Below are positions 45,001 through 53,141 of a DNA stretch of 59,583 nucleotides, in pieces; the stretch's first letter is position 1; each line of letters begins with the position of its first letter. This DNA comes from a virus. The stretch is from positions 1 through 59,583 of IMG/VR virus record IMGVR_UViG_3300028025_004323. One strand, 5' to 3'. The translations under genes were made by a program, and so were the position numbers. The notes under the pieces were generated by a model. That model did no database searches and had not been told where the DNA came from. It saw nothing but the letters and a program-made list of their open reading frames with translations.

Positions 45001-46215
45001 ATGGCAAACGGAGCATTTAAATTTAAAGATAATTCAGGTAATGTAGTATCATTTATCTCAGGAAGTGGTTCAAATATATCATTTTCAGGAGGTACACTCG
45101 ACCTATCAGGAATGACAGGATTAACATTGGGTAACCTAACTCTAAGTGGTACAACACAGAACGCAATATCAGCTTCACATGCTGCAAGTTATCTATTAAC
45201 ATCTTCGTTTAATACATATACGGGTACAACAAATACACTTATTGGTACTCTACAAACAAGTACGAGTTCGTTAAATAGTTTTACATCATCAACAAACACT
45301 AGATTAAATTCCATTGAGGGTGTGAGTGGTAGTTATGCAACAACTGGTTCAAATCAATTTAAAAATGACCAAGTTATAACTGGTTCATTAACTGTTACAG
45401 GATTTATTGAAACTCAAGAATTAAGAACAACTTATATTTCTTCATCTATATTATATAGAAGCGGAAGCACAAAATTCGGAGATGAGTTAAGTGATACACA
45501 TGCATTTACTGGTAGTTTATTGGTAAGTGGATCAATTAGCGTTCCTGGTTCTAATTTAATATCAGGTAGTGCACAAGTTGATGTTATGTCAACAACAAAC
45601 ATCGCAAGACTTGCCACCACAGGATCGAATACATTTGTAGGTAATCAAATTGTTAGTGGTAGTTTTAGGGTAAGTGGGTCAATAGAATCATCTTTTGATA
45701 ATTTAGGAACAGAAGGTGGACAATTAATTTTAAGAGGACCAGTTAATAGATATAACGTAGATAACTGGAGTGGAAATGCGTTAAGAATTTTCAGAGAAGA
45801 TGATGCCACTGCAGCTAATGGTAATGTTATAATTTTTGCAAGCGGTAGCGGTCAAGTTGGCATCAATAAAAACTCAACAAACGCAACATTAGATGTTAAT
45901 GGTAATGCATTAGTTAGTGGTAGTTTAACAACAACAGGTAATGTTAATGTAAACTCAGACGGTATTGTAATTAATAGAAGCACATCCGGAGAACCTTATT
46001 TATTTTTTAGAAAAGATGGTATCAATAGAGGGTCAATATATGGTGCCGATAACACATCTGGATTTAGATTTTTTGTTGGGGACTCAAATTTAACATTAAC
46101 GTTAACATCTGGTTCCGCAACAATAACCGGTAACTTAACAACAACAGGAACAATAAACGGATTATCATTACCAAATGATTTATTCGCTCAACAATTTTTA
46201 TTAATGGGATCATAA
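45001..46215 (+). CDS. Tail fibre protein 5
   Basis: A 404-residue fibre. The N-terminal region has SGSGSNISFSGGTLDLSG and Ser/Thr-rich coiled-coil-like stretches. Residues about 140-175 repeat the TTYISSSILYRSGSTKFGDE module, and a 32-nt DNA segment within it is identical to fibre 4. The C-terminal part (NVNVNSDGIVINRSTSGE, LFFRKDGINRGSIYG) is a compact tip-like domain. Much shorter than the neighbouring fibres, so it may be a distal or alternative fibre piece. Confidence 0.7.
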   Translation: MANGAFKFKDNSGNVVSFISGSGSNISFSGGTLDLSGMTGLTLGNLTLSGTTQNAISASHAASYLLTSSFNTYTGTTNTLIGTLQTSTSSLNSFTSSTNTRLNSIEGVSGSYATTGSNQFKNDQVITGSLTVTGFIETQELRTTYISSSILYRSGSTKFGDELSDTHAFTGSLLVSGSISVPGSNLISGSAQVDVMSTTNIARLATTGSNTFVGNQIVSGSFRVSGSIESSFDNLGTEGGQLILRGPVNRYNVDNWSGNALRIFREDDATAANGNVIIFASGSGQVGINKNSTNATLDVNGNALVSGSLTTTGNVNVNSDGIVINRSTSGEPYLFFRKDGINRGSIYGADNTSGFRFFVGDSNLTLTLTSGSATITGNLTTTGTINGLSLPNDLFAQQFLLMGS

Positions 46216-46227
46216 AAAATTTAAAAT

Positions 46228-46557
46228 ATGCCAGCAACTTATAAAGTATTAGGTCAATCAGCACCTTCAGCAACAACAGCAACAACACTATATACAGTAC
46301 CATCAAGTACTTCAAGTATAGTGTCAACATTAACGGTATGTAATAGAGATAGTTCATCGGGAACTTTTAGAATTGCAGTTAGACCATCAGGTGCGTCACT
46401 TGCAAATCAACACTATATTGTGTATGATTCAACAATTGCTGCAAATGATACTGTAACATTTACATTAGGAATAACTTTAGCAACAACAGATGTGATTACC
46501 ATATATGCAAGTTCTGCAAATATGAGTTTTAATGCATTTGGTTCAGAATTAACATAA
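46228..46557 (+). CDS. Small virion-type beta protein
   Basis: A 109-residue protein of alternating strands (TATTLYTVPSSTSSIVSTLTVCNRDSS, then FRIAVRPSG and HYIVYDSTIAANDTVTFTLG). I recall many phages with a similar protein in the tail or head decoration region, with this order of motifs, but the function there is generally not assigned. It precedes the glycine-rich adhesin by 3 nt, so the two are probably co-translated. Confidence 0.65.
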   Translation: MPATYKVLGQSAPSATTATTLYTVPSSTSSIVSTLTVCNRDSSSGTFRIAVRPSGASLANQHYIVYDSTIAANDTVTFTLGITLATTDVITIYASSANMSFNAFGSELT

Positions 46558-46560
46558 TAT

Positions 46561-49068
46561 ATGGGAATAAAATCAATAAAACAACAAGGACTAATTGGTT
46601 TTGATGCTACAGTATTAAAATCCCAAGGTCTTAAGGCAATTGGTGGTACCGTAACCGAATTGGGAAACTATAGAATACACACATTTACAAGTAGTGGACA
46701 GTTTACCATTTTAGACCAAAATTTAAATGTTGAGTATCTAATCGTTGGTGGTGGAGGTAGTGGTGGTAACTGTCAAGGTAATAGTGGTACACCTGCCGGC
46801 GGAGGAGGTGCTGGTGGAGTTTTAATTGGTTCAACAATATTAAATAGACAACCTTACACCATATCTATAGGTGCTGGTGGTACGTCACAAACAACAACTG
46901 GATTGGCGGGAATTAATGGTTCAGATACCACTGCACTTGGATTAACAGCATATGGTGGAGGTGGAGGTGGTGGAGATGACGTAAATTCACCATTCGGTAC
47001 CGATGTTCCTGCGAGAAGAAGAGGTAAATCGGGTGGTTCAGGTGGTGGAGGAAGTAATCAGGACCCACCCCCGGCAGAACCTATTTTTGGACAAGGAAAT
47101 TACGGAGGTTCAAGTGAATATTGTGCAGGTGGTGGAGGTGCTGGTGAAAGAGGAAATGGGGCATTTTATAATACGTCAGGTGGAACGGGAGGTAATGGTA
47201 TAACATGTTCAATTAATGGAACAACAACAACATACGGTGGTGGCGGTGGTGCTGGAGGTTCGGTATCACAAGGTTCAACAGGAGGTCCTGGTGGAACAGG
47301 TGGTGGAGGTGCTGGTGCTTCAAGAATTGGTTCTGGTGTGGTGTCAAATGCCACTAACGGAAGTACAAACACCGGAGGAGGTGGTGGTGGAGGTGCTGCG
47401 AATGGTGGTACCACATCTAATTCAGGTGCTGGAGGTTCGGGTATTGTTATTATCAGATATCTTAAAGATAAAGATAAGTCAACAACATTTACAACAACAA
47501 AACCAATAATAAATGATTTGGTTTTAAATCTTGACGCAACAAATCACACAAGTTTTCCAGGAACATTACAAGTTGAATATGTGGTAGTCGCCGGAGGTGG
47601 TGGTGGAGGTGTAGATAGAGGTGGTGGCGGTGGTGCTGGTGGATATCGTTCATCTGTTAAAGGTGAAAATTCAGGGACGGCAACACAGGCAGAACAAACT
47701 CTAATTTTACAACCAGGAACATCATATACAGTTACAATTGGTGCGGGAGGTTCAGGTGCCGTAGGCGGAAATGGGATTCCAACAATCGGTAGTAATAGTG
47801 TTTTCGGATCAATTACTTCACACGGCGGAGGTCGGGGTTCAACATATCCAACAGATTTAAATAATTTTTATAGAATCCCATCTGCAGGTGGTTCAGGGGG
47901 AGGTGGATTTCATAGTAACACATCACCAAGTGATATAGGCGGAAAAGGATTTCCCGGTCAAGGTGGTAATGGTGGAACAAGACCCGATAATAGTAGGTCA
48001 GGAGGTGGTGGAGGCGCATCAGGTGATGCCACCAATCAAGACGGATCTGCTGGTTTAACAACAAATATATCAGGAACTCCAGCAACATATGGTGGTGGAG
48101 GTGGAGGTGCTGCAACTAGCACAAATACACCAGGAACCGGTGGTGCTGGTGGTGGTGGAAATGGTAAAAATGGTGATAATAATAGTGCGGGAGATAATGC
48201 GACCGCAAACACTGGTGGCGGTGGTGGAGGAGGAACCGGCGGTGGTGGAGGCGGTGGTGGTAACGGTGGTTCTGGAATCGTTATTATAAGATATCCAGGA
48301 ATACAAAGAGCGTTGGGCGGTACTGTAACAAGTTCTAATGGTTATACTATTCACACATTCACATCTTCAGGAAGTTTTACAACATACAAAGATTGGGATA
48401 ATAATAGAAACTACGTTTGGAATGATTTAAGTACGTACAAAAATCACGGTGTATTAATTGCAACGGGAACAACATTTGATGCGACAGATGGTGGAGTAAT
48501 AAAATTTGATGGAGTTAAAACACAAATACTTAACATACCAGTCACACATAGTCATCTAAGTAGTAGTGCGATTGAAGTTATATTCAAACCAACAACAAAT
48601 AACACAAGAATGAGTTTGGGTGGTTATAGACACAACGGTGGATACAGTAATGGTACAATTGGTTGGTTATATATTCGTGAGAACAATGAAATATGGGCTT
48701 CTGTAATTACCGCGGCTCAAGTTTATGTTATTGCGTCCACAACCACAACAATTAGTTTAAATCAATATCATCATGTTGTGTTTAACAAAAACACATCAAC
48801 AGGACTTATGGAGATATATTTAAATGGTACATTATCCGCAACTGCAAACTTTGATGTGGCAACATATGCACAATGGACATCTGCCGGTTCTTATATAGGG
48901 TCCAACATAATTGACATTGGAAAAAGTTTCAATACAAACTCAGGACAAAACTGGAATTTAGATTTCTTTAAAGGTGATATGCCTTTATTCAAATTATATA
49001 GTAGAGTTATGAGTGCTACTGAAGTTTTACAAAACTATAATTCATATAAAAATAAGTACGGATTTTAA
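46561..49068 (+). CDS. Glycine-rich adhesin with C-terminal LamG-like domain
   Basis: An 835-residue protein with two glycine-rich regions (about 60-300 and 345-575) containing runs of 5 or more Gly, each entered by a similar segment (EYLIVGGGGSGG / EYVVVAGGGGGG) and closed by GSGIVIIRY. Related IHTFTSSG segments stand before the first region and after the second. This pattern resembles polyglycine-II sandwich adhesins such as those at the tip of S16-type long tail fibres. The C-terminal 190 residues resemble a concanavalin/LamG-type domain (IEVIFKPTTNNTRMSLGGY, then YHHVVFNKNTSTGLMEIYLNG). A receptor-binding role is a reasonable inference. Confidence 0.72.
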   Translation: MGIKSIKQQGLIGFDATVLKSQGLKAIGGTVTELGNYRIHTFTSSGQFTILDQNLNVEYLIVGGGGSGGNCQGNSGTPAGGGGAGGVLIGSTILNRQPYTISIGAGGTSQTTTGLAGINGSDTTALGLTAYGGGGGGGDDVNSPFGTDVPARRRGKSGGSGGGGSNQDPPPAEPIFGQGNYGGSSEYCAGGGGAGERGNGAFYNTSGGTGGNGITCSINGTTTTYGGGGGAGGSVSQGSTGGPGGTGGGGAGASRIGSGVVSNATNGSTNTGGGGGGGAANGGTTSNSGAGGSGIVIIRYLKDKDKSTTFTTTKPIINDLVLNLDATNHTSFPGTLQVEYVVVAGGGGGGVDRGGGGGAGGYRSSVKGENSGTATQAEQTLILQPGTSYTVTIGAGGSGAVGGNGIPTIGSNSVFGSITSHGGGRGSTYPTDLNNFYRIPSAGGSGGGGFHSNTSPSDIGGKGFPGQGGNGGTRPDNSRSGGGGGASGDATNQDGSAGLTTNISGTPATYGGGGGGAATSTNTPGTGGAGGGGNGKNGDNNSAGDNATANTGGGGGGGTGGGGGGGGNGGSGIVIIRYPGIQRALGGTVTSSNGYTIHTFTSSGSFTTYKDWDNNRNYVWNDLSTYKNHGVLIATGTTFDATDGGVIKFDGVKTQILNIPVTHSHLSSSAIEVIFKPTTNNTRMSLGGYRHNGGYSNGTIGWLYIRENNEIWASVITAAQVYVIASTTTTISLNQYHHVVFNKNTSTGLMEIYLNGTLSATANFDVATYAQWTSAGSYIGSNIIDIGKSFNTNSGQNWNLDFFKGDMPLFKLYSRVMSATEVLQNYNSYKNKYGF

Positions 49069-49079
49069 TAATTAAACAT

Positions 49080-49448
49080 ATGGCACATTTTGCAAGAATT
49101 AATGAAAATAATATAGTTGATGAAATCATTGTAATTAGCAATGAGGATTGTCAAAATTTAGATTTTCCTGAAAGTGAATCTATAGGACAATCATTTATTA
49201 CATCAATTGGACTAAATGGTAATTGGAAACAAACATCATATAATGCTAATTTTAGAAAAAAATATGCGGGTATTGGTGACACATTCGATGAAACAAGAAA
49301 TGCGTTTATCACATCAAAACCATTCACTTCTTGGGTATTAAATGATGAAACGTGTATTTGGGAGGCCCCGACACCAAAACCAGAAGATGATAAAATATAC
49401 AGATGGAATGAAGAAACTCTATCTTGGGTTGAATATGTTGAAGAGTAA
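49080..49448 (+). CDS. Small tail-associated protein
   Basis: A 122-residue protein beginning MAHFARINENNIVDEIIVISN and ending in acidic, Trp-containing strands (YRWNEETLSWVEYVEE). The same beginning and end occur in a family of small proteins in large marine phages, encoded next to tail fibres. No enzyme motif. It lies 11 nt after the glycine-rich adhesin and may attach to it. Confidence 0.65.
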   Translation: MAHFARINENNIVDEIIVISNEDCQNLDFPESESIGQSFITSIGLNGNWKQTSYNANFRKKYAGIGDTFDETRNAFITSKPFTSWVLNDETCIWEAPTPKPEDDKIYRWNEETLSWVEYVEE

Positions 49449-49451
49449 AAC

Positions 49452-49459
49452 TATTTATT
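49452..49459 (+). promoter_or_regulatory. TATTTATT, late-type signal variant
   Basis: One mismatch at the final base, 3 nt before the ATG at 49463; preceded by TAAAAC as at 44983. Confidence 0.3.
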
Positions 49460-49462
49460 AAT

Positions 49463-49669
49463 ATGGCATATAGAATACAAAAACAATTCGTACCAGTAGA
49501 TACCAATAATGGTGATCCAGATTGGGCAAAAAGACAAATATGGGTGGCAAAATTAAACGCAGAAGATACTGTGGATGATTTCGACACCTTAGAAGAAGCC
49601 GAAACCAAAAAGGTTGAATTAGAAACTGCTGATCCATCTGGTAGAGTTTACAGAATTGTTGAGATCTAA
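49463..49669 (+). CDS. Very small hypothetical protein
   Basis: A 68-residue, charged, soluble protein (YRIQKQFVPVDTNNGDPDW, then LEEAETKKVELETADPSGRVYRIVEI) with a helix between strands. No recognised family; the position between fibre genes and a late-type signal on both sides suggest a virion accessory. Confidence 0.6.
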   Translation: MAYRIQKQFVPVDTNNGDPDWAKRQIWVAKLNAEDTVDDFDTLEEAETKKVELETADPSGRVYRIVEI

Positions 49670-49683
49670 TCAATCAATTGGAC

Positions 49684-49691
49684 TATTTATT
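49684..49691 (+). promoter_or_regulatory. TATTTATT, late-type signal variant
   Basis: One mismatch at the final base, 5 nt before the ATG of fibre 6. Confidence 0.3.
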
Positions 49692-49696
49692 TACAT

Positions 49697-52003
49697 ATGA
49701 AAGTCCATAATCTCGTAGTAACAGGTTCTCTCCAAAGTGGTGGAGAAAACATCACATCCATATCGTCATCCGTAGCATCTACGGTTACAAACGTATCATC
49801 TTCCGTATCGGCAAGTATTGGTCAATTATCATCATCAATGGCGTCATCTATGACAAGTTTATCTTCGTCATTGACCGCAAGTATGGGTAGTTTGTCATCT
49901 TCGATGGTAACCACAATGAATAGTTTATCATCATATATGGCAACCACTGGTTCAAATATATTTGTTGGTAATCAAACAATATCGGGTTCAATTGTACCGG
50001 CCGTTAATGGTGCTTATGATTTAGGTTCATCAACACACGAATTTAGACACTTATACTTATCATCTGCGTCGTTATATATCGATGGAACAAAGGTATTAGG
50101 AAGCACAACACAAGAACTTCAAATCACAACCGATAGTGGGCAATCATTTAAGATATTAGAAGCAGGTTCGGATACAATTACATTACAATCTGCGGATGGA
50201 AATATTACACTTGCAACATCAGGTGGTGGTGACGTAATATTGGACCCAACAAGTGGTATTATTGCACTTAAGGGAACAACAACATTATATGCTGGTAATC
50301 GATTATTATCATCTGATGGAAACGCAATTCAAATTGGTAATAGTGCAACGATAACAGGTTCATTAATTGTAACTGGATTTATTGAGACACAAGAATTAAG
50401 AACAACATATATTAGTAGTTCAATTTTATATAGAAGTGGTAGCACTAAGTTTGGTGACGAGTTAGGTGACACACATTCATTTACAGGGAGTTTAACCGTT
50501 AGTGGAAGTGTTAGTGTACCTGGTTCGGGATTGGTCTCAGGATCATCTCAAATTACATATAGCGGATTAAGCGGTGTACCAAGTGGTATTATAAGTGGTA
50601 GTGCACAATTACCATCGGGATTGGTATCGGGATCATCACAAATATCTTTTGGTTCTGTAAGTGGTGTTCCATCAGGATTGGTTTCAGGTAGTTCACAAAT
50701 CACATTATCATCTACAAGTGGATATAGTTCTGTTTTAAACCAAGCGGTTTTAACAACTTCATCACCAACATTTTCAGGACTTACAAACAATTCCACATAC
50801 TCACAATCAACAACGTCAACACAACCTGTGGCGATTTATGGTGATAGTGGAGATACAAATGGATTATTTAGAATTCAAATGGATAGTATTAGTGATTCAT
50901 TTGGAACGGGAGCAAGAACATTTTTAGGTGATGGTGGTATTGATATATTCTTAGGCACTAGCAATAGTTCATACACACCAGGAAACACGTACATCGCATT
51001 AAATCATGGTGGTGAAATTTCTATGGGTGCGGGTTCTGCAACTAAACATTTTACATTATCAACTGGAGGTACTGCAACATTTTCTGGAAGCATGGGTGTT
51101 GGATATAGCTCACCGGCTTATCAATTACAGGTTTTAAATACAATCGGTTTAAGAGCAAATAGTCAAAATTTTCAAGCAATAAAAGGTACGGGTTGGGGTT
51201 ATAGTCCCGGTTCTTACAGAGTTGTTATGTTAGGAGACAGTGATATTGCTAATTTTACAACCGTATCAATTGGTTATGATCCATCTGGAAATTCGAATGG
51301 AGCATTTAATGGTAATGGTACTGAAGTTTTATTTAGAAATGGTGCATCTTTTGCAACACCAACATCAGGAAATACCTCATTTCATTTAAATACATTTGTA
51401 ATGAAAGATGGTAAAATTGGTATTAGCACTGATAGCCCATCAAAATTATTAACAGTTAACTTTGGAACTGGCATTAGTGATGGTTTATTAGTAACTGGTT
51501 CACAAAGACAAGAGACAAGATTTAAATCAAGCGGAGAACACTCAAACGTATTTATCGATTCCGCACATTCAAACATTTATTTACCAACATTAGGTTTATA
51601 TAGAAATGGTACATCACTCGGTGAGGTTAAATTACAAAGAGCAAGTAATAGTGATGCGTTAGGTAATTTTACAGAATCTGAAATGATTGTTGGTACAACA
51701 ACAAACACACCACTTTCATTGAAAGTTAATGAAGAAAGACTTGTTATTCTTAGTAGTTCATCTATTAGAATTAAATCAACAGTTCTACCAACAGCTGATG
51801 CAACATACAATTTAGGTTCAACATCATTAAGATGGAATAATCTTTATACAACTGACTTACATTTATCAAACGAAGGAAAACAAAACGTTGTTGATGGAAC
51901 TTGGGGCGATTGGACATTACAAGAAGGAGAAAATGATATCTATATGTTGAATAATAGAAGCGGTGAGAAATTTAAAATAAAATTAGAAAAAATAATAGAA
52001 TAA
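49697..52003 (+). CDS. Tail fibre protein 6
   Basis: A 768-residue fibre. A Ser-rich coiled-coil-like start (SSSVASTVTNVSSSVSASIG) is followed by the YDLGSSTHEFRHLY / YIDGTKVLGS module (about 107-215) and the TTYISSSILYRSGSTKFGDE module (about 236-268), both shared with fibre 4. The C-terminal 60 residues (RWNNLYTTDLHLSNEGKQ, then GDWTLQEGENDIYMLNN) form a terminal module that recurs in fibre 7 and in fibres of other large phages. Confidence 0.75.
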   Translation: MKVHNLVVTGSLQSGGENITSISSSVASTVTNVSSSVSASIGQLSSSMASSMTSLSSSLTASMGSLSSSMVTTMNSLSSYMATTGSNIFVGNQTISGSIVPAVNGAYDLGSSTHEFRHLYLSSASLYIDGTKVLGSTTQELQITTDSGQSFKILEAGSDTITLQSADGNITLATSGGGDVILDPTSGIIALKGTTTLYAGNRLLSSDGNAIQIGNSATITGSLIVTGFIETQELRTTYISSSILYRSGSTKFGDELGDTHSFTGSLTVSGSVSVPGSGLVSGSSQITYSGLSGVPSGIISGSAQLPSGLVSGSSQISFGSVSGVPSGLVSGSSQITLSSTSGYSSVLNQAVLTTSSPTFSGLTNNSTYSQSTTSTQPVAIYGDSGDTNGLFRIQMDSISDSFGTGARTFLGDGGIDIFLGTSNSSYTPGNTYIALNHGGEISMGAGSATKHFTLSTGGTATFSGSMGVGYSSPAYQLQVLNTIGLRANSQNFQAIKGTGWGYSPGSYRVVMLGDSDIANFTTVSIGYDPSGNSNGAFNGNGTEVLFRNGASFATPTSGNTSFHLNTFVMKDGKIGISTDSPSKLLTVNFGTGISDGLLVTGSQRQETRFKSSGEHSNVFIDSAHSNIYLPTLGLYRNGTSLGEVKLQRASNSDALGNFTESEMIVGTTTNTPLSLKVNEERLVILSSSSIRIKSTVLPTADATYNLGSTSLRWNNLYTTDLHLSNEGKQNVVDGTWGDWTLQEGENDIYMLNNRSGEKFKIKLEKIIE

Positions 52004-52004
52004 A

Positions 52005-52706
52005 ATGGGAGTATTATCAAGTTCAGGTTTACCTATCGGTTTTATGCAAATTCAAATACCAATTGTACAACATGCTTCTACAACAGTTGGTACTGTAAGT
52101 TTAAATCCAAGATATAATAATTCAACAGCAGATACTAAATTATTTGATTCGGCTGGAGATTATGCACCATCCGCCGCTGCGGGAGGTAATGCTTATGTTG
52201 ATTTAGCATTACCAATGTTTCCACATCATGGTACTTGGTATAATAACACACACGATAGTAATTCTGGTAGAAGAAATGGTAATGCGGGAACTGCAATAGG
52301 GGATATAAGTAGAGTTTCTTTATGGGCACAATTAGGTGTTGGTGATAGTCCACATCCTGGTTTTAATTATTCATATGCGCACATTGCTATGTTACATAAT
52401 TCCGCAGGTGCTTATCACTCATATCAAACAACAAATTCACCCTCACCAAATTATAGTGAACCAAGAACATTAGATGGCAGTAATAGTTTAAATTCTTTTG
52501 CAAACTTTAGAGTTAGTGGTCAATTTTATGCTGGTGGTGCTTATGGTGGTTGGTATTGTTTGGCTAATCATGTTGGTGGATTATTTGCGAATTCCGACAC
52601 TATTAGAATAATAAACTTGGGTGGAAATACAGATGAGCGTAGTAGATTAAGAATTATTGATTTAGTTTATATAATACATGGTAGATTGGGTTCTACTGGT
52701 GGTTAA
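52005..52706 (+). CDS. Putative fibre-tip or receptor-binding protein
   Basis: A 233-residue protein beginning 1 nt after fibre 6. It is rich in Gly, Ser, Asn, Tyr and His, with beta-strand patterns (VDLALPMFPHHGTWYNNTHDSNSG, then SYAHIAMLHNSAGAYHSYQTTN). No known domain is recognised. The tight coupling to the fibre gene suggests a tip protein or fibre cap that may recognise a receptor. Confidence 0.55.
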   Translation: MGVLSSSGLPIGFMQIQIPIVQHASTTVGTVSLNPRYNNSTADTKLFDSAGDYAPSAAAGGNAYVDLALPMFPHHGTWYNNTHDSNSGRRNGNAGTAIGDISRVSLWAQLGVGDSPHPGFNYSYAHIAMLHNSAGAYHSYQTTNSPSPNYSEPRTLDGSNSLNSFANFRVSGQFYAGGAYGGWYCLANHVGGLFANSDTIRIINLGGNTDERSRLRIIDLVYIIHGRLGSTGG

Positions 52707-52724
52707 TTTTAAAAATATATTAAT

Positions 52725-53087
52725 ATGAAAATTATAGAATTTGGAAATTGTGTTTGGAATGGTCCAAAAGAGAATAAAGGAATACATTGTAAAAATGATT
52801 TTGATAAATTAAAAGAAGTTTATGATTTTACACAAAATCCACCTGTTTTAGTTTATACAAAAACAGATGAAGAACTATACATTGAATGGGAACAATCTGA
52901 AATAAATGAATTTGCTCAAAAACATATTTTCAAATATTATCCATCTTGGAAACAATCTAATATTCTTAGAGAAAATGACACAGAAAAGGTTACAAAAATG
53001 GGTGTTTTTATCGATGCTGTAAGAGATTGGTCAAATCAAGAGAATCCAAACCCTTGGGATGATTCGTTAGAACTCATTATACCTTAA
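52725..53087 (+). CDS. Small fibre-associated protein, possible assembly factor
   Basis: A 120-residue soluble protein. The C-terminal half (KYYPSWKQSNILREND, then FIDAVRDWSNQENPNPWDD) recalls the Trp-containing tail found in fibre-assembly or tail-accessory proteins of other phages. It precedes the largest of the last fibres, separated by a late-type signal and a perfect inverted repeat. Function inferred by context only. Confidence 0.55.
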   Translation: MKIIEFGNCVWNGPKENKGIHCKNDFDKLKEVYDFTQNPPVLVYTKTDEELYIEWEQSEINEFAQKHIFKYYPSWKQSNILRENDTEKVTKMGVFIDAVRDWSNQENPNPWDDSLELIIP

Positions 53088-53117
53088 ATAATATCGACCC
53101 ATAACCGAATCCCTAAG

Positions 53118-53138
53118 TATTTATAGTTAAACTATAAA
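53118..53138 (+). promoter_or_regulatory. TATTTATA signal within a perfect inverted repeat
   Basis: Exact TATTTATA (53118-53125) in AAGTATTTATA form, 16 nt before the ATG at 53142. TTTATAGTT and AACTATAAA (53120-53128, 53130-53138) form a 9-bp inverted repeat, so signal and leader can fold. Confidence 0.5.
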
Positions 53139-53141
53139 TTA

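Noticed and set aside
47166-48354. Open frames rich in Pro, Thr or Val within the glycine-rich adhesin, both strands
   Set aside because: They arise from GGT/GGA codon runs read in other frames; the + strand adhesin has the consistent protein architecture.
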